Source: Acidobacterium sp. S8
GTDB lineage: Bacteria; Acidobacteriota; Terriglobia; Terriglobales; Acidobacteriaceae
Length of the DNA stretch: 64,000 nt
NCBI RefSeq assembly: GCF_009765985.1
Contig: NZ_LMUM01000006.1
Span: forward strand, 1-64,000
Direction: 5' to 3'
A program made the position numbers and the translations under genes. Shown one piece after another: positions 36,477 through 46,019 of the stretch. Under the pieces are notes generated by a model. That model worked only from the letters and a program-made list of their open reading frames with translations. It was not told the origin of the DNA and did not search any database. Positions within the stretch are counted from its first letter, which is position 1; each line of letters begins with the position of its first letter.

Positions 36477-37631
36477 ATGAGCACACAACCGCAAAAATAC
36501 ACCCGGAACAATCCATATATTTCGCGCATGCTCGTCAACGTATTGATGACGATGCCCGACTCAGAAAAACAGACACGTCATATTGAGCTGGAGCTTGAGC
36601 CGGGCATGGACTATACGCCGGGCGATGCTGTGGGCATTGTGCCGGAAAACCGCCCTTCGGAGGTAGCCGAGGTACTGGAGCGGCTCAACTTTAAGGGTGA
36701 TGAGCGGGTGTTGGATCACTACAAGGTCGAGATCAGCCTGGAAGAAGCGCTGCGCACGCGCCTGGCGATCGGCAAGCTCACTCGGAGTTCTGTGAATGCG
36801 TACGCGAAGATTGCTCCGGGATCGGTGCCGCGGATCGAAGCTTTGAAGTCGCTGACGTTGCCGGAGAATCGCCCTGTAGCGGAGGAGTACGTCTGGGGCC
36901 GCGAGCTCATCGATCTGATTACGGAATATCCGGGCGGAATCACGGAGCCGCAACAGTTATTTACTGTGGTGGCGCGCCTTACTCCGCGCATGTATTCGAT
37001 TGCCTCATCGCAAGCCTCTGTGAAAGATGCGGTGCATACGATCGTGCGCGTTGTCTACTATTCGAGCCATCAACGTGATAGGCAGGGGCTGTGTTCCGGT
37101 CACTTGGGGGAACGCGCACCCGAAGGCTCCGCGATGCCGATCTTTCTGCACGCGAACAACAACTTCCGTCTTCCGGAAAACACCGACACGCCGGTGATTA
37201 TGGTAGGTCCGGGTACAGGAATCGCACCGTTCCGTGCGTTTCTGCAGCACCGCAAGGCACACGGCCACAAGGGCGACAACTGGCTTTTCTTCGGCGAGCA
37301 GCGCCGTGTCTCGGATTTTCTTTATCAGGAAGACCTGGAAGGAATGTTCAAGGACGGTATTCTGACGCGGTTCGATACGGCTTTTTCCCGCGACCAAGCG
37401 CACAAAATTTATGTACAAGACCGCATGCGGGAGAATGATGCGGAGCTATATCGCTGGCTGGAACGAGGAGCACATTTCTATGTGTGCGGCGACGCAAATC
37501 GCATGGCGAAAGATGTAGAGACCGCGCTGCTGGATGCCATTGCCAATGGAAAGAACTGCACGCCGGACGCGGCGCAGGAATATCTTGCCAATATGAAGAA
37601 GACGAGGCGCTATCAAACGGACGTTTATTAG
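36477..37631 (+). CDS. CysJ-like FAD/NADPH reductase without flavodoxin domain
   Basis: Diflavin-reductase-like protein of 384 residues that has the FAD-binding and NADPH-binding halves of sulfite reductase alpha subunit but lacks the N-terminal FMN flavodoxin. Motifs: ELEPGMDYTPGDAVGI, RMYSIASSQ (FAD), the cysteine-containing GLCSGHLGER, GPGTGIAPFRAFLQHRKA, NWLFFGEQRR, FLYQEDLEGMF, and YVCGDANRMAKDVETAL with the terminal aromatic in YQTDVY. It should accept hydride from NADPH and pass electrons to a separate flavodoxin, ferredoxin or sulfite reductase. No cysI or flavodoxin gene is adjacent. ATG 36477 has no strong Shine-Dalgarno. Confidence 0.9.
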   Translation: MSTQPQKYTRNNPYISRMLVNVLMTMPDSEKQTRHIELELEPGMDYTPGDAVGIVPENRPSEVAEVLERLNFKGDERVLDHYKVEISLEEALRTRLAIGKLTRSSVNAYAKIAPGSVPRIEALKSLTLPENRPVAEEYVWGRELIDLITEYPGGITEPQQLFTVVARLTPRMYSIASSQASVKDAVHTIVRVVYYSSHQRDRQGLCSGHLGERAPEGSAMPIFLHANNNFRLPENTDTPVIMVGPGTGIAPFRAFLQHRKAHGHKGDNWLFFGEQRRVSDFLYQEDLEGMFKDGILTRFDTAFSRDQAHKIYVQDRMRENDAELYRWLERGAHFYVCGDANRMAKDVETALLDAIANGKNCTPDAAQEYLANMKKTRRYQTDVY

Positions 37632-37747
37632 GCACTTGTGCCAAGAGCGAACCAGGTCCTTCACCATATTCAGGGTTAGGGACGACAAGCTCTTCTCTTA
37701 GACTGACCGGTTCGCTATCAGCCTGGCTATGGGCTGGCGTTGCAGCC

Positions 37748-39628
37748 CTACTCGACGGTTACTGATTTGGCCAGATTGCGCGGCTGATCTACATCGCATC
37801 CTCGCCTCACAGCAATGTGGTAGGCGAGCAGCTGAAGCGGAACGACATCGAGAACGGGGAGCAGAAGTTCGGGGGCATGCGGCACATAAAGGACGTGATC
37901 GACGAGCTGACCAATCTCATCATCTCCTTCGATGGCAACGGCAATCACTTTACCCGAGCGGGCAGTAACTTCCTGAATATTCGACAGCGTTTTTTCATAT
38001 CGCAGCTTTGAGTCGCGGTTGTTTTTGTCCTTGGTGGCCAGGACGACAACGGGTAGCGATTCATCGATGAGCGCGTTAGGCCCATGCTTCATCTCGCCCG
38101 CAGGATAGCCTTCGGCGTGAATGTAGGAGATTTCTTTGAGCTTGAGTGCGCCCTCGAGCGCGATAGGGTAGTGAATACCTCGTCCAAGAAAGAGAAAATC
38201 ACTGGCGTTGGAATAGATCCGGGCAAGTTTTTCGCATTCACTATCAACAGTGCGGAGAATTTCTTCGACCTTGCCAGGAAGAAGTGTCAGCTCTTCAAGC
38301 AATGCGCGGCTTTCCTGTTCGTTGATCGTCTGGCGCGTTTGCGCGAGATGTACTGCGAAGAGGAAGAGCGCAACTAACTGGGCTGTGAAGGCTTTTGTGG
38401 AAGCGACGCCGATTTCGGGGCCAGCGTGGGTATAAATGGTGCCATGGGCTTCTCGCGCAATCATCGCACCTACAACATTGCAGATGGCGATGGTCTTCGA
38501 GCCTTTGGCGATCATCTCGCGCTGTGCAGCGAGCGTATCGGCGGTTTCGCCCGATTGCGTGATGAGGAGCCCGAGAGCCGTGGAGTCCGGAATGGGATCA
38601 CGGTAACGATATTCGCTGGCGTAGTCGACTTCGACCGGCACGCGCGCGAGGCGCTCGATCATGAACTTACCCGCTGTTGCGGCGTGCCAGCTGGTTCCGC
38701 AAGCGGCGATATTTATTTTGGTGGCGTGGCGGAAGTCTTCATCGCTGATCTTCATCTCGCTGAGAAAAACTTTGCCAGTGTCGAGCGAGATGCGCCCAAG
38801 GGTCGTATCGCGGATAGCGCGCGGCTGCTCAAAGACTTCCTTGAGCATGAAGTGCTTGTAGCCGCCCTTTTCCGCCTGAATCGGGTCCCACTGAATGCGC
38901 TGTACCGGCCTCTCGATGATGTTGCCCTCAAAGTCTGTCAGGCAGACGCCAGATGGAGTGAGAATTGCCATGTCGCCATCTGCGAGAAAATACAGATTGC
39001 GCGTGTGATGCAAAATGCCGGGAACATCGGAGGCGACGAAATATTCGCCCTCGCCTAAACCGATCACGGCAGGCGGGCCGAAACGTGCCGCAACAATCTT
39101 GTCCGGTTCATCAGCGGAGATGACGACAATGGCGAAGGCGCCTGTCAGTCGAGCCACCGAACGGCGTATGGCTTCTTCGAGGGGCATCGTTTTTCCGGAT
39201 TCGGCCGCAGATTTCAGCTCCTGCTCGATGAGGTGGGCGATGATTTCTGTATCAGTTTCAGTTACAAATTTGTGCCCTTCGGTGGTCAACTCATGCTTGA
39301 GAGCCAGGTAGTTCTCGACAATGCCGTTATGGACGACGACGATGCGACCGGAACAGTCGCGGTGTGGGTGGGCATTTTCTTCGGTGGGGCGGCCGTGAGT
39401 GGCCCACCGAGTATGGCCAATGCCATACGTTCCCGTGATAGGGCGGTCGTGCAGGACTTCTTCAAGTTTCTTCAGCTTGCCCGGGGCGCGGCGTAATTGC
39501 AGGCCGTCGCCATTGCCGCCGACTGCAATTCCAGCCGAATCGTAGCCGCGGTATTCGAGGCGTCGCAGGCCCTCAATAATGACCGGGACGACCTCCTTCT
39601 TGCCCACATAACCGACAATCCCACACAT
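37748..39628 (-). CDS. glmS: glutamine-fructose-6-phosphate aminotransferase (isomerizing)
   Basis: GlmS, 626 residues, makes glucosamine-6-phosphate, the first step to UDP-GlcNAc for peptidoglycan and LPS. It has the N-terminal Ntn glutaminase with catalytic Cys just after Met ([13 protein letters not shown]), [16 protein letters not shown], and two SIS isomerase domains (about 300-440 and 470-610) with [24 protein letters not shown], and [26 protein letters not shown]. It ends [11 protein letters not shown], the family C-terminus. It lies 34 bases downstream of purS on the same strand, too close for a glmS ribozyme, and none is visible. Confidence 0.97.
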   Translation of the reverse strand: MCGIVGYVGKKEVVPVIIEGLRRLEYRGYDSAGIAVGGNGDGLQLRRAPGKLKKLEEVLHDRPITGTYGIGHTRWATHGRPTEENAHPHRDCSGRIVVVHNGIVENYLALKHELTTEGHKFVTETDTEIIAHLIEQELKSAAESGKTMPLEEAIRRSVARLTGAFAIVVISADEPDKIVAARFGPPAVIGLGEGEYFVASDVPGILHHTRNLYFLADGDMAILTPSGVCLTDFEGNIIERPVQRIQWDPIQAEKGGYKHFMLKEVFEQPRAIRDTTLGRISLDTGKVFLSEMKISDEDFRHATKINIAACGTSWHAATAGKFMIERLARVPVEVDYASEYRYRDPIPDSTALGLLITQSGETADTLAAQREMIAKGSKTIAICNVVGAMIAREAHGTIYTHAGPEIGVASTKAFTAQLVALFLFAVHLAQTRQTINEQESRALLEELTLLPGKVEEILRTVDSECEKLARIYSNASDFLFLGRGIHYPIALEGALKLKEISYIHAEGYPAGEMKHGPNALIDESLPVVVLATKDKNNRDSKLRYEKTLSNIQEVTARSGKVIAVAIEGDDEIGQLVDHVLYVPHAPELLLPVLDVVPLQLLAYHIAVRRGCDVDQPRNLAKSVTVE

Positions 39629-39662
39629 GCTCCGATTGTACGGCTAGTGTCAATATCGAAAG

Positions 39663-39914
39663 CTATGCGCCTTCTTCCAATTTGTAAGTGAACTCTTCAA
39701 TAACGGGATTGGTTAAAACATCCTTCGCGATGCGCTCTACTTCCGCTTTGGCGGCTGCGGCATCGAGCGATCCGTCGAGTTCCAGGACAAAATATTTTCC
39801 CTGGCGTACGTCTTTCACGCCCTGGTACTGCATCTTCCTGAGTGCATTCTGGATGGTCTGGCCCTGGGGGTCAAGTACCGTCCTCTTGAGTGTCACGTAG
39901 ACATGAGCCTTCAT
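39663..39914 (-). CDS. purS: phosphoribosylformylglycinamidine synthase subunit PurS
   Basis: Small PurS subunit of 83 residues, the bridging subunit of the three-part FGAM synthase (PurS-PurQ-PurL) in purine synthesis. It shows the full family pattern: KAHVYVTLKRTVLDPQGQTIQNALRKMQY, VKDVRQGKYFVLELDG, and AKDVLTNPVIEEFTYKLEE. PurQ and PurL are not in this window. It precedes glmS by 34 bases on the same strand, so the two may be co-transcribed; it is divergent from ppa. Confidence 0.95.
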   Translation of the reverse strand: MKAHVYVTLKRTVLDPQGQTIQNALRKMQYQGVKDVRQGKYFVLELDGSLDAAAAKAEVERIAKDVLTNPVIEEFTYKLEEGA

Positions 39915-39994
39915 TATGCCCGATTATAAACGGTGCTTATACGGTCGCGGGTCTTGTTCCGGGATTCATAGAGATTGCGTACACTAGGAAGCGA

Positions 39995-40543
39995 ATGGTT
40001 AATTATTTAGAACTACCGATTGGCGAGAAAGTGCCCGAGGTAATCAACGGCGTTATCGAGATTCCGTTCGAGGGCATTAACAAGTACGAGTACGACAAGC
40101 AGCTGCATGTCTTCCGGCTCGACCGCAACCTGTACTCTCCAGTGCACTATCCCGGAGATTACGGCTTCATCCCTTCGACATTGAGCGATGACGGCGATCC
40201 TCTCGACGTTCTGGTGCTGGTGGATGCCCCGAGCTTTCCCGGCTGCGTGATGCAGGTGCGTCCGATAGGTCTGCTCGAAATGCTCGATCAGGGTGTTCTG
40301 GACGAGAAGGTGCTTGCGGTGGGCAAGAACAATCCGCGCTACACCGATGTGTGGAATTATTCGGAGATCTATCCGCACATGCTCAAGGAAATTACGCATT
40401 TCTTCTCGATCTATAAAGATCTTGAGGGAAAACGTGTTGAAGTTCGTGGATGGCATGATGCTGCTTATGCGCGCGACCGTGTCCTGTATGCCGCGAGAAA
40501 CTTTACAGAAAACAAAGAGAAAAAGCAGGCTGCTAAGAAGTAG
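39995..40543 (+). CDS. ppa: inorganic pyrophosphatase (family I)
   Basis: Soluble family I pyrophosphatase of about 182 residues, hydrolysing PPi to phosphate to drive biosynthesis. Metal-binding signature DDGDPLDVLVL is present, with KYEYDKQLHVFRLDR and SPVHYPGDYGFIP ahead of it, and the ending HDAAYARDRVLYAA. The ATG at 39995 has AGGAAG four to five bases upstream and begins with the family-like MVNYLELPIG; a longer frame to 39890 lacks family sequence. It converges on the AsmA-like gene, with a strong hairpin between them. Confidence 0.95.
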   Translation: MVNYLELPIGEKVPEVINGVIEIPFEGINKYEYDKQLHVFRLDRNLYSPVHYPGDYGFIPSTLSDDGDPLDVLVLVDAPSFPGCVMQVRPIGLLEMLDQGVLDEKVLAVGKNNPRYTDVWNYSEIYPHMLKEITHFFSIYKDLEGKRVEVRGWHDAAYARDRVLYAARNFTENKEKKQAAKK

Positions 40544-40560
40544 CTCGGAAGAGTGCGAAA

Positions 40561-40593
40561 AGATTTGGCCCCGGATTGTCCGGGGCCAAATCT
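40561..40593. terminator. 15-bp perfect hairpin between ppa and the AsmA-like gene
   Basis: AGATTTGGCCCCGGA at 40561-40575 and its complement at 40579-40593 with a three-base loop. It lies between two converging stops and should terminate transcription from one or both sides, though T-runs are short. Confidence 0.75.
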
Positions 40594-40594
40594 G

Positions 40595-43090
40595 TTATTG
40601 CGGTTGAGTTCTGGCAACCCGGGTAGGCTGGTTTTCTTCAGTCCCTACAGCCAGGTCCGGTTTTCCTGCAAATGAAATCGTTCCGGAGACGGCTTGCTTG
40701 AGCGGACCCTGCGTTATCTGCGATTGCCCAATCACAAGCTTCGTTTTCTCGATGGTGCCGTCGGCGCTCCAGTGGTCAAAATGCGGAGGAAGCGAGGCAG
40801 AGTCGAGCTTTCCATTCGTCCAATCCCAGTGAAATGTACCATGCGCGGAAGTGGCGAGGTCGCTGCGGGAGTATCCAGCAAGTTCTACGTGGGCGTTCGC
40901 ACTTACTACGCCGGAAGTCGTGTCATCCTGCCCCAGACTGGTGAGCCCTCCGGCATTTGCATGGAGAAGCTGCGCGTCCAAACTGTATTTCGGGGCGCTT
41001 CCGGTTACATCCATCGTTCCAGTGGCATGAAGCAGGCCATTCAGCGCGTGTCCATCAATGGAGGTGAAACGAACATTGCGGCCTTCGATGTGAAGTGAGG
41101 TGCTGGCGTCATGGAGTGCCAGCGGACCGAGATTGAAAACGCCGGTATGGATGGTTCCGTTTAAAGCAGGCCACTGCACCTTGTTCCGGTCGAGACGGGC
41201 GAGTATCTGCTGCAGAAACTCGCCGTGTTCACCTGCGCCCATCAGCGTAGATTGCAGGGCGGCTGCATCAAGTTGCGGCGTCACAAGTGAAAATTCACGG
41301 ATACAGGGATCTGCGCAGGGAATCGGCGTCGTAATCGAAAGAGTTGCCGGAAGCTTGTGAAAGACGATTGAAACCGGATTCCATACGATCTGAGCTGGAG
41401 TGAGGATGGCTTGTGCGGACGGAATTTCTACGGGATCCGGCAGGAATTGTGCTTGATAGCTCGCATTTCTGAGAGTAAAAGTGCCCTCGGCAACTGCAGC
41501 AGGCGGCGGGTTTCCGAAGATATTGGTCTGCGGCAGCCAAGGACCATGAACTGTAAGAGCGAAGCTTGCCTCTCCCTCCGGTGCCAGCGACGCGGCGGCA
41601 TTTGTTAGGAGAGGCCCAAAGGTAGCAGCCAGGGGCTTTACACGTGCGATCGCCGCATCCCCGGTCAGGTGCAAGAGGAAGCTTTGGCGGGTGAAATCCC
41701 CGGAGAGTGAAAGTGGTCCGTCGCCGCCGAGACCTATATCGACATTTTCGAGATGGAGCGATGGGACGGTCGGCTTTTGCGGGGGTCTGGCCTTCGGGGA
41801 TTTGTGCAAGGCCGGAGTGCCCGGTGTGCTGATGAGGTGCAGGGTGGGGAAGACAAGCGGTGCATCCATGCCTGACGTGCGAAGGGCCAAGCCGGTGATT
41901 GCGACATCTCCGTTCAGGGGGGCTACGGCTGCCCGATGCCACGAGAGGGTCCCCTGCATGGCGCCGGCGACCTTAGCTGAATCGGCGAAGCCGTTCCGGA
42001 CAAGGCGAACGGCGGAAAGCGCGAAGCTGGCGGGAACATTCTCTATCCGAAGCGTGAGAGCGGGATCAGGATGCTCGATGTCTCCGATAGTCCCAGTTAG
42101 GAGAAAGTGGCCGTTCTGTATGGGCCAGAGGCAGGTCAGATCCTCCACCGAGCGCGCATTGTGGCGGTAGCTGCCCTGGCATGTGGCGTCTACGTTAAAG
42201 GCATCAAGAGGCGCAAACTCCTGACGGTGCATTCCGGCGATTTGAATCCGTGTCTTGAACTGCGGGTTGAAAACATCTCCCTTAATGGTGCCGTCCATGG
42301 CTAGATTGCCGCGCCACCCGCTGTCTTCCCCTATCAGGAGCCGGCCAATCTGGCCGAGCGGCGCGTTAGACCACTCGGTCTCAAGATCGATCGGCATGTT
42401 TCCGAGAGCAGAGGCGCGGTGAATAGAGCCTTGAACGCGCACGGTTCCTGTATCCGAGAGGCCGAGGTCGATGTCTGTGCGGACGGGCTGCGCTTCGAGG
42501 CGGAGGCGCCACTCCTCGGGATTGGCGAGCCACATGGCGAAATCTGCGTTGAATAGGGAAAAAGGCTTCTTTTCGTTGCCGATTTTGAAATTTACACGGG
42601 CGCTGCTGGCTTCAATGTAGGGGAAGCGAGGAGCACTGCTGGCGCGACGTTGTCCGGTGGGGGCGTTAGGGATGCGCGATGCCTGCAGTAGAACTGTGCC
42701 GATATTCCAGCGGCCTTCATTGTTGCGGACGAGATTGAAGCTGGGCTGGTCGAGGCTGATCTGGCCGATTTCCAGGCGTCCACGCCATAAGGAGCTGAGG
42801 CGGATGGAGGCGGTGACACTCTGGGCCCGCAGGGTAGGCTCATCGCCGAAGGCGGGGTCTTCTTCAACGAGGAAGTCGCTGAGCTCGAGACCGGGAAGAG
42901 GCAGCAGGCGTAGCGTGACCGAGGACAGGTGCACGTGGCGGCCAAGCGCGCTGCCGACGGCGTCGGCGATACGACGCTGATAGCGGTTGATATTGATGAG
43001 CGGAGGCAGGATGAGAGCCACAGCCAGCAGGAACAGGGCGGTGAAGAGAATCCAGTATTTTTTTTGAGATTTGCGCGGGTTTTCGCTCAT
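40595..43090 (-). CDS. AsmA-family envelope protein
   Basis: Large AsmA-like protein of about 831 residues. A single N-terminal membrane helix (WILFTALFLLAVALILPPLI) is followed by the AsmA domain (INRYQRRIADAVGSALGRHVHLSSVTLRLLPLPGLELSDFLVEED), then a long repetitive beta-rich periplasmic region, with the C-terminal AsmA_2-like half (DVTGSAPKYSLDAQLLHANAGGL and so on). AsmA-type proteins are thought to move phospholipids or aid outer-membrane assembly. ATG 43090 (MSENPRKS) has GTGGAA nine bases upstream; GTG 43099 is three residues longer. Monocistronic. Confidence 0.88.
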   Translation of the reverse strand: MSENPRKSQKKYWILFTALFLLAVALILPPLININRYQRRIADAVGSALGRHVHLSSVTLRLLPLPGLELSDFLVEEDPAFGDEPTLRAQSVTASIRLSSLWRGRLEIGQISLDQPSFNLVRNNEGRWNIGTVLLQASRIPNAPTGQRRASSAPRFPYIEASSARVNFKIGNEKKPFSLFNADFAMWLANPEEWRLRLEAQPVRTDIDLGLSDTGTVRVQGSIHRASALGNMPIDLETEWSNAPLGQIGRLLIGEDSGWRGNLAMDGTIKGDVFNPQFKTRIQIAGMHRQEFAPLDAFNVDATCQGSYRHNARSVEDLTCLWPIQNGHFLLTGTIGDIEHPDPALTLRIENVPASFALSAVRLVRNGFADSAKVAGAMQGTLSWHRAAVAPLNGDVAITGLALRTSGMDAPLVFPTLHLISTPGTPALHKSPKARPPQKPTVPSLHLENVDIGLGGDGPLSLSGDFTRQSFLLHLTGDAAIARVKPLAATFGPLLTNAAASLAPEGEASFALTVHGPWLPQTNIFGNPPPAAVAEGTFTLRNASYQAQFLPDPVEIPSAQAILTPAQIVWNPVSIVFHKLPATLSITTPIPCADPCIREFSLVTPQLDAAALQSTLMGAGEHGEFLQQILARLDRNKVQWPALNGTIHTGVFNLGPLALHDASTSLHIEGRNVRFTSIDGHALNGLLHATGTMDVTGSAPKYSLDAQLLHANAGGLTSLGQDDTTSGVVSANAHVELAGYSRSDLATSAHGTFHWDWTNGKLDSASLPPHFDHWSADGTIEKTKLVIGQSQITQGPLKQAVSGTISFAGKPDLAVGTEENQPTRVARTQPQ

Positions 43091-43361
43091 CGATTCCACT
43101 GCTGATTGAACATATCACTTGAGGATTTGAGAGGCAGGCCCCCTCTCCTGTTTTGACGGAGATTGTTTGTTTTCAGCAGGTTATGACATCATGCCTGTAT
43201 GGACATCGTTTATTTTCAATGGTTTAGCGCGTAGACGTATTTTCCTGCTTTTCCCGCTACTTCCATTATAGCGGTTTAAGAGGTAATTTTCGGCACCTCC
43301 GCTCGTTCCGCAAATCATTCAATCTAAATAGCTTGTGTGGATGATTACGTCTGCGAGGGCT
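43091..43361. other. intergenic region, no supported gene
   Basis: The stretch between the AsmA-like gene start and the end of the signal peptidase gene. It should hold the AsmA promoter; the lepB terminator hairpin follows immediately. No open frame here has a convincing start or domain. Confidence 0.3.
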
Positions 43362-43404
43362 TGACAAAGAAATACCCATCTTCGCATTTGCGAAGATGGG
43401 TATT
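43362..43404 (-). terminator. terminator of the signal peptidase operon
   Basis: A 16-bp perfect inverted repeat (AATACCCATCTTCGCA at 43371-43386 with its complement at 43389-43404, two-base loop) followed on the minus strand by a T-rich tail (TTTCTTTGTC). It should end the rnc-lepB-lepB transcript. Confidence 0.85.
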
Positions 43405-43416
43405 TTGTCTTGCGGA

Positions 43417-44205
43417 CTACTTCACCAGGTGCAGTGTTCGATTCCAGCGGGTCTGGTCGAAGAAGTGGATGACGATGTGGAAGATAAAGCCGACGCGGTC
43501 AGCCATCGAGGTCTTGTCGATCTGGTCTTCCGGGGTGACAAAGGACCAATAGACGAGGAGGGGACGACCGACGATGTTTTCGCGCGGCACGAAACCCCAG
43601 TAACGGCTGTCGAGGCTGACGGGACGGTTGTCGCCCATGGCGAAGTAGTGGCCATCGGGGACAACCAGATCATCGCCCTGGATATGGCTCGGCAGGTCCA
43701 CGGACCATTCGGCGGTTACGTCCGCCGCCTGTGAAGGCGGAACCGCAGGAAAATCATCACGATAGGGGAAGTATCCATCTTCGCCCGGCTTGGCGGCCAG
43801 AGGCTCGACCTGGGGCTGCCCGTTGAGGTAGACGGTTCCGTTGCGCAGATGAATGCGATCTCCGGGGATACCGACGACACGCTTGACGAGGAAAATGTGA
43901 TCGCCGTTCGGCTCGGCTACAGGCTTGTAGAAGACGATGATGTCGCCGCGACGAATATTGCGGTAATGCTCAAAGAAGGCCCATTTTGCCGGAGGAGCAA
44001 GGGTCATGCGATCGACGAGGACGTGATCGCCGATGAGCAGAGTCTTCTCCATGGAGGCAGAAGGTATCTCAAAATTCTGGAAGATGAAGGTGAGAGCGAA
44101 GAGGCCCAGCACAAGCACGCTGCAGATGGAGGCGATGAACTCGAGAGGTGTTTCCTCGTGGTGAGCTTGTTTATTTTCCGACTGTTTTTCGAGAATCTGT
44201 TCCAT
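43417..44205 (-). CDS. lepB: signal peptidase I (second copy)
   Basis: Type I signal peptidase of 262 residues. One N-terminal membrane helix (FIASICSVLVLGLFALTFIFQ) precedes the catalytic domain with Ser in IPSASMEKTLLIGD and Lys in FLVKRVVGIPGDR; box E reads MGDNRPVSLDSRYWG. It cleaves signal peptides of exported proteins at the outer face of the inner membrane. It follows a paralogue and rnc on the same strand, separated from the first copy by 175 bases that carry two GGGCTAAAGCCC-type hairpins. Why two copies are kept is unknown; substrate preference may differ. Confidence 0.95.
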   Translation of the reverse strand: MEQILEKQSENKQAHHEETPLEFIASICSVLVLGLFALTFIFQNFEIPSASMEKTLLIGDHVLVDRMTLAPPAKWAFFEHYRNIRRGDIIVFYKPVAEPNGDHIFLVKRVVGIPGDRIHLRNGTVYLNGQPQVEPLAAKPGEDGYFPYRDDFPAVPPSQAADVTAEWSVDLPSHIQGDDLVVPDGHYFAMGDNRPVSLDSRYWGFVPRENIVGRPLLVYWSFVTPEDQIDKTSMADRVGFIFHIVIHFFDQTRWNRTLHLVK

Positions 44206-44242
44206 ATTTTAGTCTTGCTGCGGTAATTATTCAGTCTGAAAT

Positions 44243-44310
44243 CCGCTGAATTTTCCAGGGCTAAAGCCCTCTTTGTCTTGTCTTGCATTCACCGGGCTAA
44301 AGCCCGGTGC
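44243..44310. repeat. two GGGCTAAAGCCC-type palindromes between the lepB genes
   Basis: Two short palindromes sharing the core GGGCTAAAGCCC lie in the 175-base gap: one at about 44258-44273 flanked by A/T, the second at about 44291-44310 flanked by CC and GG. Such units are repetitive in many Acidobacteria genomes and behave like REP/attenuator hairpins; here they could adjust relative expression of the two peptidases. Confidence 0.6.
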
Positions 44311-44380
44311 TTCTACCTGAAAACCTTTGATATTCAAGTCGCGGCCAGAAGCCGATCCAATCAAATCTCCAGCTGACCTT

Positions 44381-45235
44381 TCACCACACCACGCGGAACA
44401 TGCGGTCCCAGCGGGCGAAATCTACGATGCTGTTTACAGGGTCCTTATCGTGTCCGAGTCTATCATCCGGCAGGTCGGGAACACTTGTGGTAGATGGCTG
44501 GCGCAGCGAGAAGTAGATGACGAAGGGACGGCCCACGATGTTCTGTTGTGGCACGAAGCCCCAATAGCGACTATCGCGGCTATGGTTGCGGTTGTCGCCC
44601 AGAGCGAAATAGCGGCCGGGCGGGACGATCAGGTCACCGTTCTGGATGTCGTGACGCATTTCCATCCACCAATGGGTGTCGACGCCGGGATCTGTATAGA
44701 GCGTGGTGGGGAACTGGTCGCGAAAGTTGTCAGCGTACGAGGTTTCGTAGGCGGCGTAGGGCTCGTTTAGCTGCTGAGCATTAAGAAAGACAACGCCATC
44801 GTGAAGATGGACCCGGTCGCCGGGAATGGCTACGACGCGCTTGACGACGTGATCGGTTGGATCGAGCGGGAAGTGGAAGACGACGATATCGCCGCGTTTC
44901 ACTGGCTCATAGGGGAGCACCCGTTTCCAGACACCGGCGGGAGCATAGATCATCTTGTTGACGAGGAGGAAGTCGCCGACGAGGAGTGTGTGCTCCATGG
45001 ATTCCGATGGGATGCGAAAGGGCTGCACGATAAAAGTGAGTACGAAGAGGGCAAAGATAATGACTGAAAGCAGCGAGCGAACGGTATCGAGCACCGTGGG
45101 GTAGACAACATGATGCCGGTGAGGCGCGGGTAAAGCTGCAGGACGAATAGCAGCATAGGCAGCCACCGTGGTCTCTGCGACCACGGCGGGAGGGCTGACG
45201 ACCGGGGTGGCAAGCGTCGGCTGAGGTTCACTCAC
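44381..45235 (-). CDS. lepB: signal peptidase I (first copy)
   Basis: Type I signal peptidase of 284 residues with a longer N-terminus than its neighbour. After an Ala/Pro-rich stretch (about 1-50) and one membrane helix (LLSVIIFALFVLTFIVQPF), the catalytic Ser is in IPSESMEHTLLVGD, the Lys in HVVKRVVAIPGDR, and box E reads LGDNRNHSRDSRYWG. The GTG start at 45235 overlaps the rnc stop (GTGAGTGA), a classic translational coupling. The paralogue follows downstream. Confidence 0.95.
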   Translation of the reverse strand: MSEPQPTLATPVVSPPAVVAETTVAAYAAIRPAALPAPHRHHVVYPTVLDTVRSLLSVIIFALFVLTFIVQPFRIPSESMEHTLLVGDFLLVNKMIYAPAGVWKRVLPYEPVKRGDIVVFHFPLDPTDHVVKRVVAIPGDRVHLHDGVVFLNAQQLNEPYAAYETSYADNFRDQFPTTLYTDPGVDTHWWMEMRHDIQNGDLIVPPGRYFALGDNRNHSRDSRYWGFVPQQNIVGRPFVIYFSLRQPSTTSVPDLPDDRLGHDKDPVNSIVDFARWDRMFRVVW

Positions 45236-46019
45236 CGGCTGTCTCCTTGACTACGGCTACTATGGTGGCAGCGGTCAGCTTTTCCATAGCGCGGCGGGCA
45301 GCTTCCTGCTCGGCTTTTTTCTTGGTGGTGCCCATGCCGCGTGCCAGGGCTTTGCCGGCCGTGCCGTTGTCGGCGACGCGGACTTCGACGGTGAAGCGCT
45401 TGCGATGGTCGGGGCCGCTCTCGCCTTTCACAATATAGACGGGCTGGCTGCCTTTATTGGCCTGCAGATACTCCTGCAGAGCGGATTTGTGGTCGCCAAT
45501 GCTGCGGCCTTCGAGCAGCTCTTTCTGGAGATCCATAACGGATGGCTCAAGGACTTCGCGTTCGACGAAGGCCCGGGCAATTTCCAAGCCGGCATCGAGG
45601 TAGAGCGCTGCGATGACCGCTTCAATACCGTTGGCGAGCAGGGCGGATTTTTTGCGTCCACCGCTGCGCTCCTCGCCCTTGCCAAGGAGCAGGTACTTGC
45701 CCAGCTTGAGCCGCGCACCGACCTGCCCAAGATGTTTGCGGCTGACGAGGGCGGAACGCAGGCGGGTAAGCTCGCCTTCGCTGAGCTCGGGAAAGCGCTT
45801 GAAGAGGGATTCGGCCACCAGGAGGCCGATGACGGCGTCGCCGAGGAATTCGAGCTGCTCGTTGTCTTCCGGGGGCGCCTCGTCACCGGCGATTTCGGAG
45901 AGATGGTGCTCATGGGCGAGCGAGCTGTGGGTGAGGGCCTGGACAAGCAGGTGCTCCCGCTCGAACTTATGCCCGAGCGCGCGCTCCAGCGGTTGAAATG
46001 CCGGTTGCCCCATTTCCAA
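45228..46019 (-). CDS. rnc: ribonuclease III
   Basis: RNase III, 263 residues, cutting double-stranded RNA in rRNA and mRNA processing. The catalytic endonuclease domain (about 1-165) has the signature NEQLEFLGDAVIGLLVAE and a second acidic site near IEAVIAALYLDAG; the dsRNA-binding domain follows (DHKSALQEYLQANKGSQPVY, KKKAEQEAARRAMEKL). The start may be TTG 46019 (AGAGGG five bases upstream) or ATG 46013. It is the first gene of the rnc-lepB-lepB operon. Confidence 0.96.
   Translation of the reverse strand: MEMGQPAFQPLERALGHKFEREHLLVQALTHSSLAHEHHLSEIAGDEAPPEDNEQLEFLGDAVIGLLVAESLFKRFPELSEGELTRLRSALVSRKHLGQVGARLKLGKYLLLGKGEERSGGRKKSALLANGIEAVIAALYLDAGLEIARAFVEREVLEPSVMDLQKELLEGRSIGDHKSALQEYLQANKGSQPVYIVKGESGPDHRKRFTVEVRVADNGTAGKALARGMGTTKKKAEQEAARRAMEKLTAATIVAVVKETAGE

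Noticed and set aside
38426-39058. 210-residue plus frame antisense to glmS
   Set aside because: Lies wholly opposite a clear glmS gene in a conserved region; a typical antisense shadow.
39600-39662. Possible glmS ribozyme upstream of glmS
   Set aside because: Only 34 bases separate purS and glmS and no ribozyme core is visible.
44243-44310. CRISPR-like repeat
   Set aside because: Only two short palindromes, no regular spacers and no cas genes.
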